From: UBA12202 sp002691725 | GTDB taxonomy: Bacteria; Pseudomonadota; Alphaproteobacteria; Puniceispirillales; UBA1172 | DNA length: 64,000 nt | Direction: 5' to 3' | Assembly (NCBI GenBank): GCA_965660675.1 | Contig: CBFIAU010000008.1 | Span: 1-64,000, forward strand | Shown here: piece by piece, positions 41,713-51,679 of the stretch | How positions within the stretch are numbered: the first letter of the stretch is position 1 | How the letters are laid out: the number at the start of each line of letters is the position of its first letter | Position numbers and translations under genes: made by a program | The notes under the pieces: generated by a model | What the model was told of the DNA's origin: nothing | The model's input: the letters and a program-made list of their open reading frames with translations, nothing else | The model's database searches: none

Positions 41713-43158
41713 TTAAGATAAGGTCAATTTATAGGGCAGACTGCGGTTAGCATTAGCCACACGGCGCTTGACCAAATCACCACTGCCGATCAGATCATCA
41801 TCTATATGCAGGGTGAAGCCTTTTTTCGTTTCTTCAATCTCAACATGCTCCAGCACCTTGGGGATACCGCCACTAAAGGTCATGAAAAGCCGCAACAATA
41901 CACCAATGGATTTGGCATGTTTGCGATCTGCTTTTGGGATTAATGCCAGAAAATCTTTTCTCTTTGGCATATATCCTTCATATCTAGTATAAAGCACCGC
42001 CGCCATCCAGACCCGTTCAGCAAGACTAATCCCGACCACGGATAGACCAAGCATTTTTTCCAGCGCCAGCCGCGACCGATGATCAGGATGTTCAAGCCAT
42101 ACCAAATCACATAGATAACAACACGCCACGGTCAGACGCTGATATGATGGCTTCAAATGCGCGATAAGAGGCGCGATCTTGCGTGCCAACACTTTGCCCT
42201 GATGAGGAAACCGCGTTGTCATCACCGCATATTCTTTGGCGCCTTCCATCAACGGGTCACCATAGCGCAGGTTCAAATCAAGCCGATCAAACAAAATCCC
42301 CTCTCTGACACCAAAGGCTGAGAACACAATTTCAGATGGCGACAGCTTATCCATCAGCACACGAATGACACGGATAGCCTGGCTCATACTGGGGCGTCTG
42401 GCATTAGGGATGCCATGGATGTCACCACCACGCGCATCAATCTTATCCATTATCTGATGCAACTGATCCAGAGACATGGAAAACCCATGAACAATATCTA
42501 TGCGTGGTTTGCGCTTATAGATATAGGCCGTCGCAATAGCTCGCCAGACACCGCCAACAACATATAAGCGCTGAGGATTTATTGTCTCTAGCCATGATAA
42601 CGTATCCAGATAGCCACTGATTTCATTTGAGGAATATTTATTCAGATAGCCACAAGGCAGACTAGACGCCATGTCTTTTCGGATCATTTTACCGGTTTCA
42701 ACAGGAACCAATTCAAGGCTACCGCCACCAAGATCAGCAACTAATCCAACAGGATCATGGAAACCGGAACATATCCCAAGCGCTGACATCATGGCTTCTT
42801 CGTGGCCTGAAATGACGCGGATATGAGTTTCTAATATGGCTTCTGCCTTATCAATAAAATCGCTGCTATTATGGGCTCTGCGAACCGCTTCGGTTGCAAA
42901 TACCTCAAGCGCGTCAACCTGACTAGACCGCGCAATTTCAGCAAACCGGTGAAGCGATTTGAAGGCTAACTGCATCTGCGCCGCGCCTAGATATCCTGTT
43001 CGCCCGACTTCTTCGCCCAGACGGCAAACATCTCTTTCATTAAATTGCGGATGCGGCAAGCGGCCTTCTGAGCGATAAATCACCAAGCGGATTGAGTTTG
43101 AGCCGATATCAATCAAGCCAATAGTAGATGAGTGTTCGGGCGACATATCATGTTTCAT
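41713..43158 (-). CDS. ppx: Ppx/GppA-family exopolyphosphatase
   Basis: 481 residues of the actin-like ASKHA phosphatase family. N-terminal IGLIDIGSNSIRLVIYRSEG is the phosphate loop. FATEAVRRAHNSSDF, ISGHEEAMMSALG and GLVADLGGGSLELVPVE complete the site. A C-terminal HD-like helical domain follows. It lies downstream of ppk1 with a 93-bp gap, giving a polyphosphate synthesis/degradation pair. A ppGpp-pentaphosphate activity (GppA) cannot be excluded. Confidence 0.92.
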   Translation of the reverse strand: MKHDMSPEHSSTIGLIDIGSNSIRLVIYRSEGRLPHPQFNERDVCRLGEEVGRTGYLGAAQMQLAFKSLHRFAEIARSSQVDALEVFATEAVRRAHNSSDFIDKAEAILETHIRVISGHEEAMMSALGICSGFHDPVGLVADLGGGSLELVPVETGKMIRKDMASSLPCGYLNKYSSNEISGYLDTLSWLETINPQRLYVVGGVWRAIATAYIYKRKPRIDIVHGFSMSLDQLHQIMDKIDARGGDIHGIPNARRPSMSQAIRVIRVLMDKLSPSEIVFSAFGVREGILFDRLDLNLRYGDPLMEGAKEYAVMTTRFPHQGKVLARKIAPLIAHLKPSYQRLTVACCYLCDLVWLEHPDHRSRLALEKMLGLSVVGISLAERVWMAAVLYTRYEGYMPKRKDFLALIPKADRKHAKSIGVLLRLFMTFSGGIPKVLEHVEIEETKKGFTLHIDDDLIGSGDLVKRRVANANRSLPYKLTLS

Positions 43159-43251
43159 ATCTTATCGCGGCTCATTAAATATATTAGAAACCTGGCCAAT
43201 ATCTGAACTCATCTTATTGATCTTTCCAAGAACTATTTATTTTTCTCAACG

Positions 43252-45495
43252 CTATTTATTTTTTTTTGAGGTTTGGCGGCTGGCCTCTGTCCAGGACAAG
43301 CGGGTCGGATTATCCAGTGCCGAGCCACGACCCGAAAGGCTAGGGTTTGTCATGAAGAAATGATGCGCTGAAAACGGTTTGCTTTCCGCATCAGGATGAC
43401 GAATATAACGGCCATCAGGTTGCAGCAACCAGCTGTTTAACGTGTCATTAATATTTGCCGTCATCACCTGGTCGAGGATTTGCCGATGCACCGTTGGGTT
43501 TTCAATCGGCATAAATACCTCAACACGGCGGTCTAAATTGCGCGGCATCAGATCAGCCGAGGCAATATAGACCTTTGCCTGCGGTGACGGTAAGGTCACC
43601 CCATTTGCAAAAACATAAATCCGCGAATGTTCTAAAAACTGACCAATCAGGGAGCGCACCTTAATATTTTCGGATAGCCCCGGCACGCCCGGACGTAAAC
43701 AACATATGCCGCGCACAACCAACTCAACCGGCACGCCTGCTTGTGAGGCTTTATACAGCACTGATATGACATGATGATCAACCAGCGAGTTCAGCTTGAT
43801 CCAAATGCCAGATGGCTTGCCTTCGCTAGCAGATTTAATCTCCGCCTCAACCGCATCGACGAAGTTTTTTCGTGCTGTCACAGGCGCAAAAATCACTTTG
43901 TTCAGCTTGACCGGCTTAACATAAGACGTCATGAAATTAAAAATTCGCACAATGTCATAACAGATATCGGGGTCACAGGTAAAAAAGGATAGATCAGTAT
44001 AAATCTTCGCCTTCTGGGGGTGATAATTGCCAGTTCCGCAATGCGCATAACTTCTCAGCCCGTTTTCTTCTTGCCGAACAATAAGCGATAATTTGGCATG
44101 GGTTTTCAGATCAACAAATCCATAAACCACCTGAACCCCTGCTCTTTCCAGATCACGCGCCAGACGGATATTCACTTCCTCATCAAACCTTGCCTTAATC
44201 TCAACCATGGCAGTAACCGACTTGCCTTGCTCGGCAGCGGATATCAATGCCCTCACGATGGGCGAGTCTGGCTGTGTCCGATATAGCGTTTGGCGAATAG
44301 AGACGACTTTTGGGTCTTCAGCCGCTTGCCGCAAAAATTGCAACACCACATCAAAGCTCTCATAAGGGTGATGAACCAAAATATCCTTGGCACGGATCGC
44401 GGCAAAACAATCGCCGCCAAAATCCCTGATGCGTTCAGGAAACCGCGCCGAATATGGCGGAAAGCGTAACGTATCATCACCAGCGCTACAAATCTGGCTG
44501 AGATCCGATAAATCAATCATGCCGCCGACATAAAATCGTTCTTCTTCTGAAACTTTAAGCTCATCAGCAAGCACATCAATCAACTGGCTAGGCCGATCAG
44601 CCGATAATTGCAGCGCAATGACATTACCTCGGCGACGCGCCCGCAACGCATTTTCAAAGGTCGTAACGAGGTCTTCGGCTTCTTCATCATACTCAATTTC
44701 TGAATCGCGCAATACCCGAAACAGAACATGGTCCTTCAATTCATGCTGAGGAAAAATCTCTTCCAAGTTGAGCAAAATAGCATCTTCAAGGGAAATAAAG
44801 CGAACGCTGTCACCGGGCAGACGGCAAAACCGCTTAATGACAGGCGAGAGCATAATCAGTGCCGTCTTATGCTTATTCTTACTTTCTTCAAGATCAAGAA
44901 ACATCCCCAGCCCTTCGTTTGCAATAAAGGGAAACGGGTGAGCAGGATCAAGCGTTTGCGGGGTAATGATCTGAATAACTTCGTTTATAATGAATGCCTT
45001 AACATACTCTTTATCGGCATCATCAAGCTGGTCAGGTGAGACAATGCTAACGCCATTTTCATCATGCGTTGATAGCGCGCTAAAGAGTTGCGGCAAAATC
45101 ACCTGCTGCTGCGCCAGAAGATGCCGAATACGGGCATCAATCTCTTTGAGCTGGCGCTGAGGCGTCACAAAGCTGTTATGATAATCCAGCTTTAATCCAC
45201 GCTTCACCAAATGCTTCAGCCCAGCCACCCGAACCGTAAAGAACTCATCTAAATTGCTCGCCGAAATAGCAATAAAACGGAGCCTTTCCAGCAACGGATG
45301 ATGGCCGTTTTCTGCCTCAGCCAGCACCCTTTCATTGAACGCTAGCCAAGATAGCTCCCGATTAATCAAATGATATTTTTCTTCGATTTCAAGCGGCGGG
45401 ATCGGCAGCGTTTCTGAAATAGTATCAGCGCTCACACTCATGTTCTGAGGGTCTATAATCTTCTGATTTTTTTTACCATTTTTTAAATCTGTCAT
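43252..45495 (-). CDS. ppk1: Polyphosphate kinase 1
   Basis: 747 residues. INRELSWLAFNERVLAEAEN opens the protein. The phosphorylated histidine lies in YAHCGTGNYHPQKAKIY and the second catalytic histidine region precedes SRIYVFANG. LVVRGICCLRPGVPGLSENI and RNLDRRVEVFMPI are family hallmarks. It polymerises the gamma-phosphate of ATP into polyphosphate, and the membrane-associated enzyme is reversible. First gene of the ppk1-ppx unit, divergent from rpe. Confidence 0.98.
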   Translation of the reverse strand: MTDLKNGKKNQKIIDPQNMSVSADTISETLPIPPLEIEEKYHLINRELSWLAFNERVLAEAENGHHPLLERLRFIAISASNLDEFFTVRVAGLKHLVKRGLKLDYHNSFVTPQRQLKEIDARIRHLLAQQQVILPQLFSALSTHDENGVSIVSPDQLDDADKEYVKAFIINEVIQIITPQTLDPAHPFPFIANEGLGMFLDLEESKNKHKTALIMLSPVIKRFCRLPGDSVRFISLEDAILLNLEEIFPQHELKDHVLFRVLRDSEIEYDEEAEDLVTTFENALRARRRGNVIALQLSADRPSQLIDVLADELKVSEEERFYVGGMIDLSDLSQICSAGDDTLRFPPYSARFPERIRDFGGDCFAAIRAKDILVHHPYESFDVVLQFLRQAAEDPKVVSIRQTLYRTQPDSPIVRALISAAEQGKSVTAMVEIKARFDEEVNIRLARDLERAGVQVVYGFVDLKTHAKLSLIVRQEENGLRSYAHCGTGNYHPQKAKIYTDLSFFTCDPDICYDIVRIFNFMTSYVKPVKLNKVIFAPVTARKNFVDAVEAEIKSASEGKPSGIWIKLNSLVDHHVISVLYKASQAGVPVELVVRGICCLRPGVPGLSENIKVRSLIGQFLEHSRIYVFANGVTLPSPQAKVYIASADLMPRNLDRRVEVFMPIENPTVHRQILDQVMTANINDTLNSWLLQPDGRYIRHPDAESKPFSAHHFFMTNPSLSGRGSALDNPTRLSWTEASRQTSKKNK

Positions 45496-45681
45496 CTTAT
45501 TCTTTTAATATGTAATCAAGGAAACAGCAAGTTTAACGATGATAATTGTATCTATTTTAAGCAAGCCCCTTATTCCCTCATAAGAGTGAATATCCGGGAT
45601 TATTTTATCTGCTTATGAGCAAACCCTGGAAACCCATATTTGATAATAGAAATTAACATAGAATCATGATATTACATTTTT

Positions 45682-46356
45682 ATGAATAATAACGACCATT
45701 CTCCGCCTGCCAACCTGATCATTGCGCCGTCTATTCTAGCTGCTGATTTTGGCAATTTGGCAGATAACGTTCGGGCGGTTGCGGCGGCGGGCGCCGACTG
45801 GATACATCTTGACGTGATGGATGGTCATTTCGTGCCTAACATATCTTTTGGCGCGCCTATCATTGCGGCGTTGCGGCCAGTCACGGATTTACCTTTTGAT
45901 TGCCATTTGATGATTGAGCCAGCTGAGCCTTTCCTTGCCGATTTTGCCAAGGCTGGCGCTGATCGTATCATTATTCATGCTGAGGCGACCAGGCATCTTG
46001 ATCGCGCCCTTCAGATGATCAATGATTTGGGCTGTAAGGCTGGTGTTGCGCTTAACCCTGCGACTCCTATTGAGGCGGTTAGCCATGTCCTTGATCGCAT
46101 TGATCTGGTCTTGCTGATGACGGTTAATCCGGGCTTTGGCGGGCAATCCTTTGTGGCTTCTGTTCTGCCCAAAATATCTGATATGCGTGGGGTGATTGGT
46201 GCGCGTGATATCCGCATTGAGGTAGATGGCGGCATTAATGCTGAGACGGCTAAACAGGCGATAGCCGCTGGTGCTGATACGCTCGTTGCTGGATCATCGG
46301 TGTTTTCTGGCACGCCTGATCTTTGGGCGGATCATATCGCGGCTTTGCGCGGTTAA
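45682..46356 (+). CDS. rpe: Ribulose-phosphate 3-epimerase
   Basis: 224 residues, normal length. IAPSILAADFGNLADNV, WIHLDVMDGHFVPNISFG, DCHLMIEPAE, LMTVNPGFGGQSF and IEVDGGINAETAKQAIAAGA are all conserved TIM-barrel signatures. It interconverts ribulose and xylulose 5-phosphates in the pentose phosphate pathway. Monocistronic by position; divergent from ppk1 with 186 bp between. Confidence 0.97.
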   Translation: MNNNDHSPPANLIIAPSILAADFGNLADNVRAVAAAGADWIHLDVMDGHFVPNISFGAPIIAALRPVTDLPFDCHLMIEPAEPFLADFAKAGADRIIIHAEATRHLDRALQMINDLGCKAGVALNPATPIEAVSHVLDRIDLVLLMTVNPGFGGQSFVASVLPKISDMRGVIGARDIRIEVDGGINAETAKQAIAAGADTLVAGSSVFSGTPDLWADHIAALRG

Positions 46357-46494
46357 CGCAATTCAGCCATCATTCGGTATCTTGCCGCCATACTATTTTC
46401 AAAAATGCATTGCACATATCCCATATCTTTGTTCATAATCGTTTCATAATTTATTTTGATGTTTATGGGCAGGATGTATGAGGGTTACAGCAAG

Positions 46495-47364
46495 ATGCTA
46501 AGCCAGGGTCAAAAAGATTTTTTCTGGGAACATGGCTATTGCGTGGTTGAGGACGCTGTTAACGCCGATGAGTTGCATCAACTTAAATCGACCTTTAGCG
46601 AATGGGTAGAGGATAGCCGCCAGCATGACAGCGCTTTTGGTGTGTTATCAGATGGACGCCCGCGCTTTGATATTGAAGACGGCCACCATGCTGATCAGCC
46701 GGCACTGCGCCGAGTAAGCTCCCCCGAAGAAATTGCTCCAAGCTATTTTCAGGTCATGGCTAATAGTGGCGTCACCGATGCCGTGGCTGATCTGATTGGC
46801 CCAAATGTCAAATTGCATCATTCAAAAATTAATTCCAAATTGCCCAAATCGGCCACTGTCGTGAAATGGCATCAAGATTTTCCTTTTACCCCACATAGCA
46901 ATGATGATCTGATTACCGCCTTGCTGATGCTTGATGATGTCACCATGGAAAACGGCCCGCTTGAGGTCTGGCCCGGCACGCATAAGGGCGATATCCATAG
47001 TCTTTGGCATGATGGAGCTTTCACCGGCGCAGTGAGCGCGGATATCACAGCCAAGGCTTTGGATCATCGGCAATATTGTACTGGCACGGCTGGCAGCGTC
47101 TGTTTGATGCATACGCGGCTTCTCCATGGCTCATCACAAAATCAATCTGAGGCGCCACGAACGCTATATATTGTTGTTTATAGCGCGGCAGATGCGGCGC
47201 CTTTGACGCCTTCGCCAGTGCCATCCCAACATATGGGACTGGTCGTTCGCGGCGAAGATAACGGACATATCAGGTCTATTCCCTTTGATCTGGAAAAGCC
47301 GGAATTACCCAAAGGCGCGTCTTTCTTTGTGCAACAGAAACAACATGAGGCAGATCATGCTTGA
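46495..47364 (+). CDS. Phytanoyl-CoA dioxygenase family protein
   Basis: 289 residues from ATG 46495 (MLSQGQKDFFWEHGYCVVED, the usual PhyH opening, with GAGGG upstream); in-frame starts back to 46456 exist. The Fe(II) ligands are in VKWHQDFPF (H-x-D) and the distal His in THTRLLHGSS-like MHTRLLHGSS, with PLEVWPGTHKG between. It is distinct from the PHYHD1-like protein at 2570-3463. The stop overlaps the FAD oxidoreductase start by 8 bp, so they form a small redox operon. Substrate unknown. Confidence 0.85.
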   Translation: MLSQGQKDFFWEHGYCVVEDAVNADELHQLKSTFSEWVEDSRQHDSAFGVLSDGRPRFDIEDGHHADQPALRRVSSPEEIAPSYFQVMANSGVTDAVADLIGPNVKLHHSKINSKLPKSATVVKWHQDFPFTPHSNDDLITALLMLDDVTMENGPLEVWPGTHKGDIHSLWHDGAFTGAVSADITAKALDHRQYCTGTAGSVCLMHTRLLHGSSQNQSEAPRTLYIVVYSAADAAPLTPSPVPSQHMGLVVRGEDNGHIRSIPFDLEKPELPKGASFFVQQKQHEADHA

Positions 47365-48982
47365 TACCCCAAATCCATCATCGGCATATGATGCCATTAT
47401 CATTGGGGGTGGCCATAATGGGCTTGTTTGCGCCAATTATTTAGCCCGTGCAGGCAAAAAAGTCGCGGTACTGGAACGCCGCCATATTGTTGGTGGGGCG
47501 GCAGTCACTGAGGAGATTGCTGATGGTTTTCGCGCCTCAATTTATTCCTATTTGATGAGCTTGTTGCATCCGCGCATCATTAATGATTTCAATTTACGCA
47601 AGCATGGGCTTGAGGTATTGCCCTGCTCAGACATGGTATCGCCGCTTGGTGGTGAGGACTATATTTTGTTTTCCGACAATATAGCTAAAACCCAAGAATC
47701 GTTCTCACGGTTTTCCAAAAAAGATGCTGAGATTTATCCAGAATTTGATGCCTATCTTAACGAAGCCGCAGATATCGTCCGCAAATTATTATGGGAGACC
47801 CCTGTTGATCCATCGCAGCGGAGCTGGAAAACCTTTCGTGATGGCGCCTCTCTTTTATGGCGGCACCGCAAGATCGGGAAAAAGATGTATCGCATTGTCG
47901 ATATGATGACAATGAGCGCCTATGACTTCCTGAGTGAGTGGTTTGAAGATGAGCGTATCATGGCGGTAATCGCCTATTATGCGTCTATTGGCACCTTTGC
48001 CGGCCCCAAATCCCCGGGCTCGGCTTATGTCATCATGCATCATGTTATGGGTGAGCATGAAGGCGCTGGCGGCTGGGGATTTATTAAAGGCGGCATGGGC
48101 AAGATCACCGAAGCGCTAGCCAATTATGGCCGTGAAAATGGTGTTGATATCATCACCAATGCAGAAATTGCCGAGATTAGAGTTTCGGGAAATAAGGTTA
48201 GCTCAGTCATCACATCAGATGGGCGCGATTTTACCGCACCCGTGGTCGCCTCAAACCTGTCAGCGAAGGCCATGTATCTCAATCTGATAGATGATAAGCA
48301 TCTTCCTGATGAAGTGCTGCGGGAAATCCGGGGCTACCGCACCATGTCCACCGCTTTTAAGATGAATGTTGCTTGCGAGCGACCACCGCAATACAGCATG
48401 TTGCCCAAATTACGCAAAGATGGCGTTTTAGGTAATTTTGATTATCCAACCTATATGCATATCGCCCCGGATATTGATTATCTGGAACGGGCTTATGATG
48501 ATGCTAAATATGGCTGGTATTCGAATGAGCCATTTATGACGCCTGTTTGCCCAACCATTGTCGATGATACCCTCGCCCCGCCCGGCAAGCATGTCGTCAA
48601 TTTCTTTGGCGGCCACGCGCCTTACACATTAAAAAATGGCGAATGGAAAGATGAGAAAGAGCAATTCAAGAAAAATATCTTCAAGCAGATAGAGGCCTAT
48701 GCACCCGGATTTTCAGAAGATGTTATCGAAGCCCAATTGCTTGTTGCGCCGGATATTGAGGCCAATGTCGGCCTGCCAATGGGGCATATTTTTCAAGGTG
48801 AGCTAAGCCCTGACCAGCTGTTTTTCCAGCGTCCTATATCAGGCTATGCCGATTACCGCACCCCTATTAAAGGGCTATATGTTTGCGGCTCATCCATGCA
48901 TCCGGGCGGCGGCGTATCAGGTATTCCCGGCCATAATGCCGCCCGTGAGATTTTGCGCGATCAGCGCAAGAAAATGCGCTAG
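47357..48982 (+). CDS. FAD-dependent oxidoreductase, PYROXD2/phytoene-desaturase-like
   Basis: 541 residues from ATG 47357, which follows a GAGG site. The N-terminus has the dinucleotide-binding IIIGGGHNGLVCANYLARAG and VLERRHIVGGAAVTEE, the style of PYROXD2 and carotenoid-desaturase relatives. The C-terminus CGSSMHPGGGVSGIPGHNAA closes the FAD site. The catalytic step and substrate are unknown. It is coupled to the PhyH dioxygenase and convergent with the SDR gene, 4 bp away. Confidence 0.88.
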   Translation: MLDTPNPSSAYDAIIIGGGHNGLVCANYLARAGKKVAVLERRHIVGGAAVTEEIADGFRASIYSYLMSLLHPRIINDFNLRKHGLEVLPCSDMVSPLGGEDYILFSDNIAKTQESFSRFSKKDAEIYPEFDAYLNEAADIVRKLLWETPVDPSQRSWKTFRDGASLLWRHRKIGKKMYRIVDMMTMSAYDFLSEWFEDERIMAVIAYYASIGTFAGPKSPGSAYVIMHHVMGEHEGAGGWGFIKGGMGKITEALANYGRENGVDIITNAEIAEIRVSGNKVSSVITSDGRDFTAPVVASNLSAKAMYLNLIDDKHLPDEVLREIRGYRTMSTAFKMNVACERPPQYSMLPKLRKDGVLGNFDYPTYMHIAPDIDYLERAYDDAKYGWYSNEPFMTPVCPTIVDDTLAPPGKHVVNFFGGHAPYTLKNGEWKDEKEQFKKNIFKQIEAYAPGFSEDVIEAQLLVAPDIEANVGLPMGHIFQGELSPDQLFFQRPISGYADYRTPIKGLYVCGSSMHPGGGVSGIPGHNAAREILRDQRKKMR

Positions 48983-48986
48983 ATAA

Positions 48987-49769
48987 TCACGGATTAGCGT
49001 TATGAGCGCCGCCATCAACCAGCAGATTCTGGCCGACAAGATAGCCTGAATGCGCCGAGCATAAAAACGCACAAGCATGGCCAAACTCATTCGTCTCACC
49101 TAATCGGCGGCTTGGGTTAGCGGCTTCGGCAGCTGATCGGATATCAGCAACATCTTTGCTCTCACGTTTGGCGGCGGCTTCAAATAAGCTATTAATCCTG
49201 TCCGTGTTAAACTGCCCCGGCAGCAACCCATTGATGGTCACATTATGCTGTGCCACTTGCCGCGAAAGGCCAGCAACAAAGCCTGTCAGACCAGCACGGG
49301 CGCCGTTAGATAAGCCTAAATGCGGGATCGGATTTTTAACTGAGCCTGAGGTAATATTAACAATACGGCCAAAGCGCTGTGCGATCATGGGATCAATAAC
49401 CGCCTTAATCATCTCAATCGGGGTAATCATGTTCGAGTTAACGGCATTGACCCAGTCTTCGCGTTGCCAATCCCGAAAATCACCTGGCGGCGGGCCACCA
49501 GCATTATTGACCAGAATATCAACCACACGATCAGCCACACCTAAAACTTCAGCCCGGCCTTCGGGGGTGGTAATGTCTGCTGCCACCGCAACAACCTTGA
49601 CCCCATGGCTATCTCTAATCATATCAGCAGAGGCATTGAGCGTATCTGGATTAATCCCGTTCATAATCAGATCAACGCCATTCGCGGCAAGCTCATTAGC
49701 ACAGCCAAGACCAAGACCACGGCTAGATGCACAAACAATAGCTAATTTGCCTTTAATTCCCAAATCCAT
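48987..49769 (-). CDS. Atypical short-chain dehydrogenase/reductase-like protein
   Basis: 260 residues with an SDR fold: ASSRGLGLGCANELAANG at the cofactor site, LVNNAGGPPPGDFRDW, ITSGSVKNPIPHLGLSNGAR, and LLPGQFNTDR. The catalytic Y-x-x-x-K is replaced by LSNGAR, as in the BKR-like SDR subgroup that lacks the standard tetrad. So ordinary ketoreductase activity should not be assumed. It is transcribed separately from the dioxygenase-oxidoreductase pair, towards them. Confidence 0.85.
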   Translation of the reverse strand: MDLGIKGKLAIVCASSRGLGLGCANELAANGVDLIMNGINPDTLNASADMIRDSHGVKVVAVAADITTPEGRAEVLGVADRVVDILVNNAGGPPPGDFRDWQREDWVNAVNSNMITPIEMIKAVIDPMIAQRFGRIVNITSGSVKNPIPHLGLSNGARAGLTGFVAGLSRQVAQHNVTINGLLPGQFNTDRINSLFEAAAKRESKDVADIRSAAEAANPSRRLGETNEFGHACAFLCSAHSGYLVGQNLLVDGGAHNANP

Positions 49770-49797
49770 TGATATTCCTTTCTGTCATTTCATTAAA

Positions 49798-50478
49798 TCA
49801 AAATAAAGTTGGCTGTATATCAGCCAGAACCTTGCGCGTCATGGCCATATTAACCTTTTTCTTTTCGGTAATGCTGATCGCATTCAAGGCGTCTATGATG
49901 CTATTGGCTGAGCCAAAACTACGTTCCATGCGCTTAACGATATAGGTAATCATCTCATCGTCAAGCGCCATGCCCCTATCATCTGATAATTTACGCAAAA
50001 GATGTACAAGCAAATCATCATCGGGGGTCGTGATCTGGGCGGTATTAATCGCGGCCAGCCTTGAGGTGACATCAGGCAGTCGCCAAGGCATCAATGCTGG
50101 CGCCTCAGTGGCAAGGATCATCAAAGACCCTGCGCTACCGGTGAACCGGTTTAAGAGATGAAAAAGCGTCTCATCAGGCCAGTCAGCCCCGCAAGCTAAC
50201 CCATCAAGAACATATGCCCGGGCGGGATCAAGGTGATCAATGCCTGCCGCAATCGAGGCAATATCTGTTGCTTTTGAGGCATCTTTCCAGATTGCCGCTA
50301 AATGTGATTTTCCGCAATATTGATCGCCATGAATGATCACCGCCCTGATCACCCCCGGCCAATCTGGCCAGCGGTCTATCCAATCAGCGGCAATCGCATT
50401 ACAAGCCCCAATCATGAACTGATGCCGCCCATAATTATGTGCTGATGGAAAGTCTAATGTGATTTGTTGTCCTGACAT
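49798..50478 (-). CDS. hdaA: DnaA-like regulatory ATPase, HdaA/Hda family
   Basis: 226 residues resembling DnaA domain III. QITLDFPSAHNYGRHQFMIG is the family opening. VIIHGDQYCGKSHLAAIW is a variant Walker A. LDGLACGADWPDETLFHLLN covers the Walker B region, and RMERSFGSANSIIDALNA the sensor II helix. Hda promotes DnaA-ATP hydrolysis to limit re-initiation. It lacks the DNA-binding domain IV. Located 28 bp before the SDR and 40 bp after the DUF2066 gene, a usual alphaproteobacterial association with DUF2066 and purM. Confidence 0.88.
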   Translation of the reverse strand: MSGQQITLDFPSAHNYGRHQFMIGACNAIAADWIDRWPDWPGVIRAVIIHGDQYCGKSHLAAIWKDASKATDIASIAAGIDHLDPARAYVLDGLACGADWPDETLFHLLNRFTGSAGSLMILATEAPALMPWRLPDVTSRLAAINTAQITTPDDDLLVHLLRKLSDDRGMALDDEMITYIVKRMERSFGSANSIIDALNAISITEKKKVNMAMTRKVLADIQPTLF

Positions 50479-50518
50479 ATTCTCGGCATCGCTAGAAGAA
50501 CAGATTGAAAAATCGGAA

Positions 50519-51640
50519 TTAGTTTCGGTTTATTAACACAAATCCACCAACAGATGTATCTGGATTCGACTCAATCCGAAAGCCTAATTGTTCGAGCGCA
50601 TAATCCATAGCCTCAGGCGAGCCGTTAATCGTGATATCCATCACCGCCTCATCAGCAGAAAGCTGACGCAATTGCACCGTTTCAACTGGTGACAAGTTTT
50701 CAAGGCGGGTTAATAGCTGAAACCACTCCTCCAGGCTCGTAATCGTAACCGACAGGCGCATCATGTTTTGGGCATTGAGATCAACCAGGTTCACTTGCCG
50801 CCAGACTTGCTCAATATTGGCAATCATATCCTGACCGAGCTGATCAAGATACTTGGGCAAATCCGTGCTATTTGTCACCGGCATGCTTGTCTCCTCTAAT
50901 TCAGCAAGCTGATTGCCATCCCTGTCATAAAGACCGCCAGTCACCGCCAGCTCTAATCCAGAGGATGCAATGGTTACGCGAGCAGATGTCAACAGCACCA
51001 TAGATACATTATCCAGACTAGCCGCAGTTGCTATGGCTGACTTTGGGTCGGCAATGATGCCTTGGCCAGTAATCCGGCGTTCAAGAATAAGCCCTGATGG
51101 AATAGATAGCTGAACCAAGCCATTGTGATCAGGCAAAATCCGCTCAAGCGTATTTTTCCATGGATTCGGCTGTTTCCATAGATTAGTCCGATCACCTGAT
51201 ATAAAGATCGGCAACAGCATGATGCGATCAGAGACCAGCTCAGCATAAGCAATATTATATTCGCGGAATAACTGCCGCACTAATTCCCGATCAAAACAAT
51301 AATCAAGATCAGCGATATATCGCGTTGTCAGAACCGTTTCGTTTTGAACTCGCATATATAACACGACATTAATCGGCTCAATTTGCATCAAGGGGGTGAT
51401 ATCTTGCCCGGCAATAACCAGCCTGTTGATCAGCTTCCGCCATGCTGATTTCAGGGCTTCATCAGTGGCCTGCTTGCGCGCCAGATTGCCAGTGCTGGCC
51501 TCAGCTTCGGCATGATGATTAGCAATGAGAAAAGCCTCATACTCGCAGGCTTCGTTAGCATGCGCCGATAGTGTGAATATTGTCAGCATTAATACAATAC
51601 TCAGAATGATGCTATTTGAAGATTTCTCTTTGACCAACAT
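50519..51640 (-). CDS. DUF2066-domain exported protein
   Basis: 373 residues with a signal peptide (IILSIVLMLTIFTLSAHA). The first domain, with ARKQATDEALKSAWRKLINR, is typical of DUF2066 proteins located between hda and purM in alpha- and gammaproteobacteria. A C-terminal domain (about residues 295-373) has the VQLRQLSADEAVMDITINGS pattern. Function is unknown; it is expected in the periplasm or envelope. Divergent from purM with 39 bp between starts. Confidence 0.8.
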   Translation of the reverse strand: MLVKEKSSNSIILSIVLMLTIFTLSAHANEACEYEAFLIANHHAEAEASTGNLARKQATDEALKSAWRKLINRLVIAGQDITPLMQIEPINVVLYMRVQNETVLTTRYIADLDYCFDRELVRQLFREYNIAYAELVSDRIMLLPIFISGDRTNLWKQPNPWKNTLERILPDHNGLVQLSIPSGLILERRITGQGIIADPKSAIATAASLDNVSMVLLTSARVTIASSGLELAVTGGLYDRDGNQLAELEETSMPVTNSTDLPKYLDQLGQDMIANIEQVWRQVNLVDLNAQNMMRLSVTITSLEEWFQLLTRLENLSPVETVQLRQLSADEAVMDITINGSPEAMDYALEQLGFRIESNPDTSVGGFVLINRN

Positions 51641-51679
51641 TTCGATACCTTCTATGACTAACCTTAATATATTATTTTG

